Shown in pieces: positions 25,504 through 35,513 of a stretch of 64,000 bases of DNA. Each line of letters begins with the position of its first letter. Positions within the stretch are counted from its first letter, which is position 1. The stretch comes from JAGWRI01 sp963728785. Lineage in GTDB: Bacteria; Gemmatimonadota; Gemmatimonadetes; Gemmatimonadales; Gemmatimonadaceae. The translations under genes and the position numbers were made by a program. Location of the stretch: contig CAVSKV010000002.1 in assembly GCA_963728785.1 (NCBI GenBank), positions 1,302,001-1,366,000 of the forward strand. The letters are read 5' to 3'. The notes under the pieces were generated by a model. It was given only the letters and a program-made list of their open reading frames with translations. It was not told the DNA's origin and did no database searches.

Positions 25504-25674
25504 ATGGCCACCCTGAACGACCTCGAAGACCGCATTAAGAAGCTCCAGCGCGCTGTGTACTATCTGGTCTGGCGCCGCACGGGGTTTGGAGAGCAGTGCA
25601 TTCACTGCGGCCACTCCTATCCCGGGCACGAGCCGACGTGCAAGGTCGCCGACATCGAGGAACTGGTCCGGTAG
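25504..25674 (+). CDS. Small Zn-ribbon-like protein (56 aa)
   Basis: ATG at 25504 preceded by CGGAGCG. 56 residues: a helical N-terminus (TLNDLEDRIKKLQRAVYYLVWRR), then a possible metal site CIHCGHSYPGHEPTC (C-x2-C, His residues, Cys), and a helical end. It is not a family I can name. It is 35 bp upstream of transketolase on the same strand, so it is probably in that transcript. The spacing of Cys and His residues suggests one zinc knuckle. Confidence 0.65.
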   Translation: MATLNDLEDRIKKLQRAVYYLVWRRTGFGEQCIHCGHSYPGHEPTCKVADIEELVR

Positions 25675-25709
25675 TCAACGGGTAGCGGCAAACCATTACC
25701 TTTCGCCTC

Positions 25710-27725
25710 ATGTCCACTCCCGATCTCGATCTCCTCTGTATCAATACCATCCGCACCCTCTCCATGGACGCCGTCCAGGCCGCCAACTCCGGCCACCCCG
25801 GCACCCCCATGGCCCTCGCCCCATTGGGCTACAAGCTTTTCACCGAATATCTCCGCCACGACCCCGCCGACCCGGCCTGGCCCGATCGCGACCGCTTCGT
25901 GCTTTCCTGCGGCCATGCGTCCATGCTGCTCTACAGCTGCCTCTATCTGAGCGGCTACGACCTCTCGCTCGACGATCTCAAGCAGTTCCGCCAGTGGGGC
26001 AGTAGGACCCCCGGCCATCCCGAACACGGGCACACCCCGGGCGTCGAGACCACCACCGGCCCCCTTGGCCAGGGCCTTACCAATGCGGTCGGCATGGCGC
26101 TCGCCGAATCGCACCTCGCAGCGCGCTTCAACAGGCCCGGTCACGACATCGTCGATCATCACACCTATTTCATCTGCAGCGACGGCGACCTCATGGAGGG
26201 CATCTCCCACGAGGCCGCGTCCTTTGCCGGCCACTTCAGGCTCGGCAAGCTCATCGGGTTTTATGATGATAATCATATAACGATCGACGGGGCCACGGAG
26301 CTGACCTTCACCGACGACACCGCCCGCCGCTTCGAAGCCTACGGCTGGCAGGTGCTTCGCATCGGCGACGTCAACCACCTCTCGCAGATCGACGCCGCCG
26401 TGGATCAGGCCAGGGCCGACACCGAGCGCCCCACCCTCGTCGTCACTCGTACCCACATCGGCTACGGTAGCCCCAACAAGCAGGATACCTCCAAGGCTCA
26501 CGGCGAGCCGCTCGGGGTCGAGGAGGTCAAGCTCACCAAGAAGAACCTCGGCTGGCTCTCCGACCAGCCCTTCTTCGTGCCCCAGCCCGCCCTCGAGTGC
26601 TGCCGCCAGGCCCGGCCCCGTGGCGCCGAGATGCACAGGCAATGGCAGGCCCGATTCGACGCCTACGCCAAGGCGTTTCCCGGTGACGCCGCGGAACTCC
26701 TGCGCCGCCTGGCCGGCGATCTCCCGGACGGTTGGGAGCAGAGCGTCCCGACCTTCACCAGGGAGAACGGCGCCGTCGCTACTCGTCAGGCGTCGCAGGC
26801 CGTGCTCAACGCCTTGGCCCCCGTCATTCCGGAGCTGTTCGGCGGCTCGGCCGATCTCACGCCCAGCAACGGCACCGCCATCAAGAGCGAGCACAACTAC
26901 GCGTGGGAGAATCCGTCGGCCCGCTATATTCATTCCGGTATACGCGAGCACGCCATGGCTGCCATCATGAGCGGCATGGCCCTGCACGGCGGCGTCATCC
27001 CCTTTGGCGCCACCTTCCTCATCTTCTCCGACTACATGCGGCCCGCCGTCCGCCTCGCGGCGCTCATGAAGCAGCGCGTGCTGTTCGTCTATACCCACGA
27101 CTCCATCGGCCTCGGCGAGGACGGCCCTACCCACCAGCCCATCGAGCAGCTGTCCACGCTCCGCGCCGTTCCCTTCCTCACCGTGCTCCGGCCGGCCGAC
27201 GCCGGCGAGACCGCCGAATCGTGGAAGCTGGCGCTCGCCCACAAGAACGGGCCCGTGGCCCTCGTCTTCACGCGGCAGAAGCTCCCCTTCATCGAGCGTC
27301 CGCCCGCCGCTGTCGCGTCCAATGTCGCCAGGGGCGCCTACGTCCTCTCGGACGCCGCCGGCGGCAAGCCCGCCGTGGTCCTCATGTCCGCTGGCTCCGA
27401 GGTCCAGCTCGTCATGGCCGCGCAGCAGACCCTGGCCGGCCAGGGTATTGGTGCGCGCGTGGTGAGCATGCCCAGCCATGAGCTGTTCGCCGCGCAGGAT
27501 CAGACCTACCGCAATCAGGTCCTTCCCCCCGGCGTGCCACGCGTCGCCATCGAGGCCGCGCACCCCATGAGCTGGTATAAGTGGGTCGGCACCGACGGCA
27601 TCGTCATCGGCTTCGAGCATTACGGAGCGTCGGCGCCTGCCGAGAAGCTCTATCAGGAATTCGGCATAACAGCCGACGCCGTCGTCGCCGCCGCCAAACG
27701 GCTCACCGCGCCCCAACCCCGCTGA
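25710..27725 (+). CDS. tkt: Transketolase
   Basis: 671 residues, the normal transketolase length. Hallmarks in order: NSGHPGTPMALAPLGYKLF (active-site His near the start), GPLGQGLTNAVGMALAE, the thiamine-diphosphate motif SDGDLMEGISHEAASFAG through DDNHITIDG, and in the second half HDSIGLGEDGPTHQPIEQLSTLR with the pyrimidine-domain residues. The C-terminal domain contains MPSHELFAAQD. It transfers two-carbon units in the pentose phosphate pathway with ThDP and a divalent metal. No defect is seen. Confidence 0.97.
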   Translation: MSTPDLDLLCINTIRTLSMDAVQAANSGHPGTPMALAPLGYKLFTEYLRHDPADPAWPDRDRFVLSCGHASMLLYSCLYLSGYDLSLDDLKQFRQWGSRTPGHPEHGHTPGVETTTGPLGQGLTNAVGMALAESHLAARFNRPGHDIVDHHTYFICSDGDLMEGISHEAASFAGHFRLGKLIGFYDDNHITIDGATELTFTDDTARRFEAYGWQVLRIGDVNHLSQIDAAVDQARADTERPTLVVTRTHIGYGSPNKQDTSKAHGEPLGVEEVKLTKKNLGWLSDQPFFVPQPALECCRQARPRGAEMHRQWQARFDAYAKAFPGDAAELLRRLAGDLPDGWEQSVPTFTRENGAVATRQASQAVLNALAPVIPELFGGSADLTPSNGTAIKSEHNYAWENPSARYIHSGIREHAMAAIMSGMALHGGVIPFGATFLIFSDYMRPAVRLAALMKQRVLFVYTHDSIGLGEDGPTHQPIEQLSTLRAVPFLTVLRPADAGETAESWKLALAHKNGPVALVFTRQKLPFIERPPAAVASNVARGAYVLSDAAGGKPAVVLMSAGSEVQLVMAAQQTLAGQGIGARVVSMPSHELFAAQDQTYRNQVLPPGVPRVAIEAAHPMSWYKWVGTDGIVIGFEHYGASAPAEKLYQEFGITADAVVAAAKRLTAPQPR

Positions 27726-27909
27726 CTGCTCCACCGCTGGTCGCACGAGCATCCGTCCCCGGTCTGCAAGTCGCAGTTGTTGCGGCCAGCCATCAGTCTT
27801 CGTGCCCTGCGTCGTGCTTACTGTAACGAAACGCTACACCACGGTCACTCTTTCTCTTTACTAGGCCAGAGGCCCGGCGCATCGTTCTTGGGTCGACGAC
27901 GACGCCCCT

Positions 27910-29846
27910 ATGAGTGACTCCCCTACCGCCGGCCACGCCCTCGAGGCCGCCGGCGCACTGCTTACTGCCACTATTTTTGGCGGGTTCTACCGCGCCTACC
28001 ACAAACCCTTAATACGGGAGTGGGCGCTGAGTTGGGCAGCACTCCGGGGTGGCGGCGCTGGCGCCGCCACCGACGTTCTCCCGCCCCGGTCCCCGGATCT
28101 TCCCAATCCGCTGCGCCTCGGCAGCGCTGGCACGGTTGGTGCAGCAATCGTGCTCGACTACACCACGGATCCCAACGGCCAGTCCATGCGTTTCCTGTCT
28201 CGGCCCGGTCTCCGCGGCATCATCATGGGCTTCGCCTTCTTCGGCGACGCTGCTCATGGCTGGGTCACCCGTGGCGTCCGCGCCATAGGTCGGCGCATGG
28301 TAGGCGCCGCATTTGTTGTCTTCGGAGCTCTGCAGTTTCAGTTTCTCACGCTCGGAATACTCGCCAAGCCTACGGCGTCACTCAGCTTATAATATCCTCA
28401 TGGGCTTCGCGGAATTCCTACTTATCTTCGCCATCGGCCTGGGCGTGGTCATTCTGGCTGCTCGAAGAACAGCAGGCAGAGGCCAACGCCAATGCCGCGC
28501 AGGTCGAGCAACTCGCGCTCCACGATCCCCTTACAGGGCTCCCCAACCGCAAACTCTTCCTCGACCATCTGAACCTGGCCGTCTCGCAGGCCCGCCGCGG
28601 CAGGCACAAGCTCGCGGTGTTGTTCGTGGATCTTGATCGGTTCAAGCTGGTCAACGACTCCCTCGGCCACGCCGCGGGCGACACCGTGCTGCAGGTGGTT
28701 GCCACCCGGCTCCGCGCCGCGCTTCGTGAAACCGACGCCGTCGCTCGCATGGGAGGCGATGAATTCACCGTCCTCGCCCCCGTCATCCACACCGTCGAGG
28801 ACGCCACCTCGGTGGCCCGCAAGATCCTCGAGTCCATCAAGCAAGTCACCACCGTCGAGGGACGCGAACTGTTCGTCACCGCCAGTATCGGTATCGGCAT
28901 GTATCCGGACGACGGCGCCGACGCCAGCACCCTGCTCAAGAACGCCGACGCCGCCATGTACCGCGCCAAGGCGCAGGGTGCCGACTCGTTCCAGCTCTAC
29001 ACCGCCGAAATGAATGCCCACGCCATGGAGCAGCTCGCCCTGGAGAGCGCGCTGCGGCGCAGTGTGGAAAGCCTGGAGTTTCTCATGTACTACCAACCCA
29101 TCGTGCGCACCAGCGATGGGGCCATCTGCAGCATGGAGGCCATGCTGCGGTGGAAACACCCCACCCTGGGCCTCGTGCGTCCCGAACAGTTCATCCGGCT
29201 GGCCGAGTCCACCGGCCTCATCGTGCCCATCGGCGAGTGGGCGCTGATGACCGCCTGCAAGCAACTCGCCACCTGGCGCGCCGAGGGGTTCAAGGACCTG
29301 CGGGTAGCCGTGAATTTGAGCACGCGGCAGTTGCAGCAGGGGGGACTCGTGGGAATCGTCTGTAACTGTCTCGAGGTCACTGGCTTGCCCGCTTCGGCGC
29401 TCGAGTTCGAGATCAACGAGACCAGCGCCACCGAGTCCAGCGCCGAAGCCGTACGTCAGCTCGCCGAACTCAAGGCCCTGGGCGTAGGCATCTCCATTGA
29501 CGACTTCGGCACTGGCTATTCATCGCTGTCTTCGCTGCGCACGTTCCCGGTGGACGCGCTGAAGATCGATACCAGTTTCACCGGAAACCTCGTGCGGGAC
29601 GACAACGACACCGCCATCGCGGTGGCCGTGATCGCGCTGGCCCACTCGCTTGGCTTGAGCGTGGTGGCCGAGGGAGTGGAGCATCCGGCGCAACTGGAGT
29701 TCCTGGACGCGCACCAGTGCGAGTACTGGCAGGGCTATCTCTGCTGCGCGCCGGTGGACGCCAAGGAGGCGACGCTGGTGCTCCGCCGCATGCGCGCCGC
29801 CGGGGGGCGGATCCTGTCCCCGACCTTGATGAGCGCTATCGGCTGA
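27910..29846 (+). pseudogene. Membrane-anchored GGDEF-EAL protein gene with two frameshifts
   Basis: The reading frame changes twice. The first part (27910-28392) has a membrane-sensor character (GGFYRAYHKPLIREWALSW, later GIIMGFAFFGDAA, GRRMVGAAFVVFGALQFQFLTLGIL). A second frame from about 28393 supplies MGFAEFLLIFAIGLGVVI. At about 28454 one extra base shifts to the third frame, which continues as WLLEEQQAEANANAAQ and the enzymatic domains. GGDEF is intact (LHDPLTGLPNRKLF, RETD inhibitory site, RMGGDEF). EAL is largely intact, with EAM instead of EAL, VNLST, DDFGTGYSSL, KID and AEGVE. Either a decaying gene or sequencing errors. A stop hairpin overlaps the end. Confidence 0.75.
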
Positions 29847-29858
29847 CCGCCGTCAGCC
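29841..29858. terminator. Hairpin spanning two convergent stop codons
   Basis: A perfect 7-bp stem GGCTGAC/GTCAGCC with tetraloop CGCC. The stem contains the TGA of the GGDEF-EAL gene (29844-29846) and the complement of the TGA of the convergent dehydratase gene (29853-29855). A compact bidirectional terminator is likely, though no T-run follows. Confidence 0.55.
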
Positions 29859-31847
29859 CTGGACGTCTGGCCGGATGTTTCGCGGTTTTGGTCCCGTCAC
29901 ACGTCCACCGGAGCCCGTGCCGCCGGCGGCGATCTCCGTAAACACCGGGACCCCGGAGTTCGGTGTCTCCAGCGCGGGCGGGGTGGGGTCCGAAGTGAAG
30001 TCGGGCACGATCACCCGGAGCATGGCCTTGAGATTCTCCGGCGTGTCGCCCTTCGTCGCTGAGTGGATCATCTGGTCGATCAGGCGCTCGCTCCAGTTGT
30101 CGATGGTGTCCGTGCGGGCCCGTAGCACCTTGGGGTGTTCGGTGCGCTCGGCCAACTCGTCGCTGAAGAACATCTCCTCGTACAGCTTCTCGCCGGGGCG
30201 GATGCCGGTGAACTGGATCTCGATGTCCTCGCCTTCCACCAGGCCCGACAGGCGGATCAGGTCGCGAGCCAGATCTACCACTCGTACCGGCTCGCCCATG
30301 TCGAGCATGAACAGTTCGCCGCCCTTGCCCATGGCGCCGGCCTGCAGCACCAGTTGCACCGATTCCGGGATCGTCATGAAGTAGCGCCGCATTTCGGGGT
30401 GCGTCACCGTCACCGGCCCGCCTTCCTGGATCTGCTGCACGAACGTGGGCACCACGCTGCCGCGGCTGCCCAGCACGTTGCCAAAGCGAACGGCCACGAA
30501 GTTCTTCTTGTGCTTCTCGGCCGCACAGCGCACCACGTGCTCGGCCACTCGCTTCGTGGCGCCCATGACGTTCGTAGGGCGCACCGCCTTGTCGGTGGAG
30601 ATGAACACGAAGTGGTTCACGCCGTGCTCTACCGACGCGTCCACGATGTTCCTGGTGCCGAGCACGTTGTTGGTCACTGCTTCCACCACGTTGTCTTCCA
30701 TCAACGGCACGTGTTTGTGCGCCGCGGCGTGGAACACGGCAAACGGGTGGTGCGTGGCGAACACTTCGTGCACGCGGCGTTCGTCGCGGATGTCGGCAAT
30801 CACCGGCACGATGCGCAGCGCCGGGTGCTTGCGGCGTAGTTCGTTCAGCACTTCGAATATTGGATTTTCACCGTGGCCCATGAGCACCAGCGCCGAGGGG
30901 CCTAGCACTGCCAGCTGGCGGCAGAGTTCGGCGCCGATGGACCCACCGGCGCCCGTCACCAGTACCGTGCGGTCGTGGGCCAGTCTCGCTACTTGGCGCA
31001 GGTCCGTCTTGATCGGTTCCCGACGCAGGAGGTCCTGAATTTCAACGCTGCGTAGCGTCTCTACGCTCACGTTTCCCGTCAGGATTTCCGTCAGCGATGG
31101 CATCGTCCGGGTCTTGATGCCGAGGTCCAGCGCCGCCTGCACGATGCCGCGAACCACCGCGCCCGATGCCGTGGGCATCGCGATGATCACTTCTTCTACG
31201 CGGTACTTGGGGGCGATCTTGGCCACTTCTTGCAACGTCCCCAGAATCGGGAGGTTGCCGATGCGGAGGCCCTGCCTGCTCGGGTCATCGTCAACGAACC
31301 CCACCGGGTTCAGCCCGAGTGCCGGATTCGCATGCATCTCCTTCAGGATCATCTGCCCGGCCGCGCCGGCGCCGGCAATGACCACGTTGTGCGGCGGCAG
31401 CGTTCTCGGCCTGAGATTCAGGGAGTGCCAGCCGCCCATGCGCATGATCAGGCGTGGGGCAGCCAGGAGAACCACGCTCAGCACGCCGCCGTTGAACAAC
31501 ACCGACAGGGGAACCCGGGAGGCCATCAGTCCGTACGCCGGCAGGACGCTCGCGCCGAACACTGCCGCCAATAGCGACCCGGCCACAGCCGCTACCACCA
31601 CCAGTTCCATCTCGGCAATGCTCGCAAAGCGCCAGAGGGCACGGTAGACCCCGAACAGCCAGTACACGGTCAGGCGTATTGGCACCGTCACGAGGGCAAA
31701 GACGATCGCGTTGTGCAGCTGGTGCGGCGGCCAGGTGAAGCCCTCGAACCGCAGCGCGTACAGCAGGAACGGCGCTGACGCGGCGAGGACGGCGTCGATT
31801 GCGAAGAGGTGGCGGTTACCGAGGGATCCCCGCGAACGTCCGAACAT
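29853..31847 (-). CDS. Nucleotide-sugar 4,6-dehydratase, WbpM/CapD/PglF-type membrane SDR
   Basis: 664 residues. Four to five N-terminal membrane helices are followed by a CoA-binding-like Rossmann domain (VVIAGAGAAGQMILKEM, about 155-280) and the catalytic SDR domain (LVTGAGGSIGAELCRQL; GHGENPIFEVLNEL; AAAHKHVPLMEDN; FISTDKAVRPTNVMGATKR). The Met-x3-Lys active-site pattern in place of Tyr-x3-Lys is the mark of the UDP-GlcNAc 4,6-dehydratase WbpM family. The product would feed a 6-deoxy amino-sugar pathway for surface polysaccharide. It is the terminal gene of the polysaccharide locus. Confidence 0.92.
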   Translation of the reverse strand: MFGRSRGSLGNRHLFAIDAVLAASAPFLLYALRFEGFTWPPHQLHNAIVFALVTVPIRLTVYWLFGVYRALWRFASIAEMELVVVAAVAGSLLAAVFGASVLPAYGLMASRVPLSVLFNGGVLSVVLLAAPRLIMRMGGWHSLNLRPRTLPPHNVVIAGAGAAGQMILKEMHANPALGLNPVGFVDDDPSRQGLRIGNLPILGTLQEVAKIAPKYRVEEVIIAMPTASGAVVRGIVQAALDLGIKTRTMPSLTEILTGNVSVETLRSVEIQDLLRREPIKTDLRQVARLAHDRTVLVTGAGGSIGAELCRQLAVLGPSALVLMGHGENPIFEVLNELRRKHPALRIVPVIADIRDERRVHEVFATHHPFAVFHAAAHKHVPLMEDNVVEAVTNNVLGTRNIVDASVEHGVNHFVFISTDKAVRPTNVMGATKRVAEHVVRCAAEKHKKNFVAVRFGNVLGSRGSVVPTFVQQIQEGGPVTVTHPEMRRYFMTIPESVQLVLQAGAMGKGGELFMLDMGEPVRVVDLARDLIRLSGLVEGEDIEIQFTGIRPGEKLYEEMFFSDELAERTEHPKVLRARTDTIDNWSERLIDQMIHSATKGDTPENLKAMLRVIVPDFTSDPTPPALETPNSGVPVFTEIAAGGTGSGGRVTGPKPRNIRPDVQG

Positions 31848-32004
31848 TCGCCCTTTGCTTGAATGAGGTGTTACGACTCGCTTGACCTGGCGCCTTCTAC
31901 ACTCCCACAGGTAAATCCCTTCGCAGCCTCACTAGCCTGCCTAGAATCATATAAGATCGCACAAAAAGGCACCAACGTCGAGGACGTCTCCCTAAGCTGG
32001 AGGT

Positions 32005-32859
32005 TCACACTTCAGCAGTATTGTAATTCGCTGATTCCAGCTCGGGCCCACCGGGAAAGAATTTCACATCAGGTAGTAAGAACCGCATGAACGCAATCTC
32101 GACGCCACTCCGCCGCTTCGTATATTCTCGCGTCGCCACATTGAACACAGTGTATTTCGCCAACTCCCTGCTTCCAACTGCAGCCCAATCTCCGACGACC
32201 CGAAAAGTCTCTTTAACATCTACATCAAATTTCGCAGCGAATGTTTTGAGACGCTCAGACATCAACTCTAACTTGGCTTCCAGCGAAGTGTCCCGAAACT
32301 GCGGGCCAACCTTATCCGTGATGTCCCTTGCGGGAACACCCGCGTACACCCTATTCGAGGCCATGCCTTCTGTAATGACGCTTCCGGCCAGTGCCATACT
32401 TCGACTCGCCGCCCTAATGGGAGAAACAATGCAGTGACCGACAAACCATACGTCGTCCTCAACTACCATTTCCCGCGTGTCATTCCACACACAGCCCTGA
32501 AGCATGTCGCCAAATCGGATGTGCGTCCACAACTGGCTATAGGCTCCGATGCCCACGGCATTCCCAATATACAGGCCACCAGTGCAGTTAAGAATCGTGT
32601 TTTCGCCGACCCAACAGCAGTGACCCATCTTGAACGGCTTGTCGCCAGCAATTAAACAAGACTGATGGATCGTGGTATAGTCGCCGATCTCTACGTCGTC
32701 AGCTACGATGCGTGTACCTGCTCCAATGAATACATTATCGCCGATCACGAGCCGTCGAGGCCGGGGTCCAGACCGCCCGGATATCGACACGCTCGCCTCA
32801 ATCAATGACCCGAAACCGGCGTCCACCCTGTATCCGTCCGCAAGTGCAATTTGTTGCAT
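32005..32859 (-). CDS. Left-handed beta-helix acyltransferase (hexapeptide repeat)
   Basis: 284 residues. Hexapeptide-repeat coils run from about 35 to 170 (LVIGDNVFIGAGTRIVADDVEIGDYTTIHQSC; GLYIGNAVGIGAYSQLWTH; VWFVGHCIVSPIRAASRSMALAGSVIT), ending in NRVYAGVPARDI. The shape is that of WcaF/serine O-acetyltransferase-like enzymes that acetylate sugars. The ~110-residue C-terminal extension is unusual for this family and not recognised. It is 5 bp downstream of the initiating sugar transferase and very likely acts on the same polysaccharide. Confidence 0.8.
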   Translation of the reverse strand: MQQIALADGYRVDAGFGSLIEASVSISGRSGPRPRRLVIGDNVFIGAGTRIVADDVEIGDYTTIHQSCLIAGDKPFKMGHCCWVGENTILNCTGGLYIGNAVGIGAYSQLWTHIRFGDMLQGCVWNDTREMVVEDDVWFVGHCIVSPIRAASRSMALAGSVITEGMASNRVYAGVPARDITDKVGPQFRDTSLEAKLELMSERLKTFAAKFDVDVKETFRVVGDWAAVGSRELAKYTVFNVATREYTKRRSGVEIAFMRFLLPDVKFFPGGPELESANYNTAEV

Positions 32860-32864
32860 CGCGC

Positions 32865-33527
32865 CTACACTGTTCGGCTGGGACCTTGGTCGGCATCTGC
32901 ATAGACGCCTCGGCGACTAACCAACAACGGAATGGTTCTTGTCAGAATTGACAGATCCAAGATCAACGAATATCGGTCGACGTACTCGACGTCGAAGTCA
33001 AGCCGTGTCGCCCATGCAAGTTCATTCCTTCCTCGCACAACTGCGAGCCCAGTAATGCCAGGTCGCATCAGTAATTTGCGCGGATGAGTCCTTTCCACAA
33101 TGCTGCGCACGTCAACCAGATCTGGTCGTGGCCCCACCAAGCTCATTTCGCCGACAAGGACATTCCAAAGTTGCGGTAACTCGTCCAAACTCGTTTGGCG
33201 GAGGAAGGCCCCGATTCGCGTAATGCGATTATCAACCTGCAATTGGATGACGGAGCCATCTGAACCTCGTACCGGTGGTTGATCAGACTGCGTGCGCATA
33301 GTGCGAAATTTTAGAATGCGAAACGAGCCTCCGAACCGCTTGAGACGATCCTGCCGAAATATCGGGCCCCCCGCCGACGTAAGCGAGATCGCAATGCCAA
33401 TTCCTAAGAGTATCGGCGAGAGCACAATGAGGCCCGTAGAGCTGATCAGTAGGTCCAAGAGCCGTTTAATCGAAAGCTGTACTGTAATCGGGAGTGCCGC
33501 CGCTGAATTGGAAGAATAGGGCTTCAT
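32865..33527 (-). CDS. Initiating sugar transferase (undecaprenyl-phosphate glycosyl-1-phosphate transferase)
   Basis: About 220 residues from ATG 33527, the compact WcaJ/WbaP catalytic-domain size. One membrane helix (LLDLLISSTGLIVLSPILLGIGIAI) is followed by GGPIFRQDRLKRFGGSFRILKFRTMR, TRIGAFLRQTSLDELPQLWNVLVGEMSLVGPRPDL, RPGITGLAVVRGRNEL and DVEYVDRYSLILDL, all diagnostic of the bacterial sugar transferase family. It loads the first sugar phosphate on undecaprenyl phosphate. The frame is open to 33650 upstream but lacks family similarity there. Confidence 0.92.
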   Translation of the reverse strand: MKPYSSNSAAALPITVQLSIKRLLDLLISSTGLIVLSPILLGIGIAISLTSAGGPIFRQDRLKRFGGSFRILKFRTMRTQSDQPPVRGSDGSVIQLQVDNRITRIGAFLRQTSLDELPQLWNVLVGEMSLVGPRPDLVDVRSIVERTHPRKLLMRPGITGLAVVRGRNELAWATRLDFDVEYVDRYSLILDLSILTRTIPLLVSRRGVYADADQGPSRTV

Positions 33528-34327
33528 ATGCCTAGCGCTGGCGATGATTGACAAGGTGATGGCAAACTCCCCAGATAGCGTCCTGGCTTCAACAACTTTG
33601 CTCCATCTAGTGCCAAGCGCCGCCAACATCGGGGCAGCGAGAGAACGCACCGTTGATGCTGGTCTGACTCTCGCAAATCCTACACGTAGTTCAGGAGCAA
33701 TCCGCGATAAGACTCAGTCTATTTCAGCCAATCCTCAACAACTGTCCAATGCTGCTAGTTCAGCTTTCACCACAGGAAGGTGCTTACAGTCAACAACCCG
33801 CGCCACGCTCGACTTGATGAGAGCTCCGGTTCATCGGATTGAACCATACAGCTCCATACTGTCCTCACGAGTCTCGGCATCGCAACCAAAGTTTGCCCGG
33901 CTGAGCCGTCAAGCCTTCTGCTCCCCAAGAGGGTAACCAACTGCACTTGCAACTGGTCACGCGGCCTTTGACAACTGAATCCGCCGTCACGCTGAACCGA
34001 TCGCAACGATACCTAAGTAAGCTGTCGGCCTTGTGCCAGCAGATCCGATCGCGCGCAGAAGTGTCCCGCGCAGAGCTGGGTCTCATCTATAAGTTGGCGC
34101 AATTGGCTGGCGGCATTCAGTCCATCGCGCACTGTGCAGTCTCCTGTTTGCAAGCATATCTATCTTGCATGGCTAGACCAGAGTTCTGGCTGCTCTATTG
34201 ACATATTCACGGAGGACTCGTCTGCAGCCGTTATAGTTCTGTCTCAGATTCCAGTGCAAGAGATCACGGCGGAGGTGGCGCAATCGGTATCGTAGCGAAC
34301 CCGCTGCAGGATCTAGTCTGGTGTCGG
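33528..34327. other. 800-bp gene-poor stretch inside the polysaccharide locus
   Basis: No frame on either strand shows a recognisable domain, ribosome binding site or coherent length. Short frames (up to ~130 codons) exist, with low-quality composition, and base composition is more AT-rich than the flanks of the window. It may hold a decayed gene; I could not identify a parent family by eye. Confidence 0.5.
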
Positions 34328-35513
34328 TCATCCTCCCAAGAGCGATGCTGTCTTCCTAATCACACGCTCAACTTCCTCATCGCTCATGCGTGAAAACAGC
34401 GGAAGGGTCACTGCTCCACGGTAGTACTCTTCGGCAGCCGGAAATTGCTCCGGCCGGAGCCCATACCTATCACGCCAATATGGTTGCCGATGTAGCGGAG
34501 TGTAGTGCACACTGCACTCAATCCCGGCTGCCGCCATTTGCTCGATATAGGCGTTTCTAGAGACGGGCGCTTCCGGGCGCAGTCGGAGCACGTAGAGGTG
34601 CCACGAATGGAGATCGCCAAGTTCGGCATGCGGCGGGAGAACGACAGGGAGGCTGCCGAGGGCTTGGTCATACCGCGCCGCGATTGCCACACGCCGGTTG
34701 TGCATTTCATGTACCCGGCGAAGTTGATGAATCCCAATCGCCGATGCGATATCCGTGAGATTGTATTTGAACCCGGGCGCGATGATCTCATATTGCCAGG
34801 AAGGCGTCGGGCTGCAATAGCGATTGAAGCAGTCGCGGCTAATCCCATGAAGCCTCATGACCTTGCAATGCGTAGCTAGCGTATCATTCCGGGTAACAAG
34901 CATCCCGCCTTCGCCGGTGGTGAGTGGCTTGTTCGCGTAGAAGCTGAACACTGTTGCATTCTGACTGAAGTGTCCCAACAGGCTGGCCGTGATATGTGGT
35001 CGGCAGCGCGTGCGCGGCATCTTCTATCACTCTGAGATCATGGCGACGTGCAATGGCCAGTATCGGGCTCATGTCAGCTGCGCGGCCGGCGAAGTGTACC
35101 GGGATAACTGCTCTCGTTCGTGGTGTAATTGCTGATTCAATTTGCGCGGCGTCGATACATAGCGTATGCGGATCGACATCCACTAGTACTGGGTCCGCGC
35201 CAACATAACGCGTGACTTCTGCTGTAGCCGTAAAAGTGTGTGTGGTAGTGATTACTTCGTCACCGGTACCTATACCCAGCGCCTCGAGCGCAAGATGCAG
35301 CCCGGCAGTCGCCGAGTTGACTGCGATTGCATGGACATCGCTACCAAGGTATGTGCAAAAATCCTCCTCGAACTGACGGGTCTTTGGCCCTGTTGAGATC
35401 CACCCCGAGCGGAGCGCATCCACCACCTCCGCGATCTCATCCTCACCAATGTCAGGACGGGCAAACGGCAAGAACGGGGGAGTTTCGGTTTCGGGAGTGT
35501 AGTTGTCAGTCAT
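34328..35513 (-). pseudogene. DegT/DnrJ/EryC1/StrS aminotransferase gene with a frameshift
   Basis: The N-terminal part (35513 to about 34970) reads PFARPDIGEDEIAEVVDALRSGWISTGP, then NSATAGLHLALEALGIGTGDEV, VIEDAAHALPTTYHGQPVGTL, a normal sugar-aminotransferase start. At about 34970 one extra base moves translation into the wrong frame. In the next frame the protein resumes exactly where expected: SQNATVFSFYANKPLTTGEGGMLVTRND, with the PLP-binding Lys, then GFKYNLTDIASAIGIHQL and CSVHYTPLHRQPYW to the end. Together they give a full ~390-residue PLP enzyme for 4-amino sugars, matching the 4-keto product of the WbpM-type dehydratase. Decay or sequencing error cannot be separated here. Confidence 0.85.

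Noticed and set aside
25617..27752. 711-codon open frame antisense to transketolase
   Set aside because: Gly/Val/Glu/His-rich mirror of a highly biased gene; tkt itself has all transketolase motifs.
30135..30839. 234-codon His-rich frame opposite the nucleotide-sugar dehydratase
   Set aside because: Typical antisense artefact of a Val/Met/Asp-rich coding strand; no domain.
33767..34201. Possible transposase or gene remnant in the 800-bp gap
   Set aside because: Short frames on both strands showed no catalytic motif or inverted repeats, so I could not name a parent gene.
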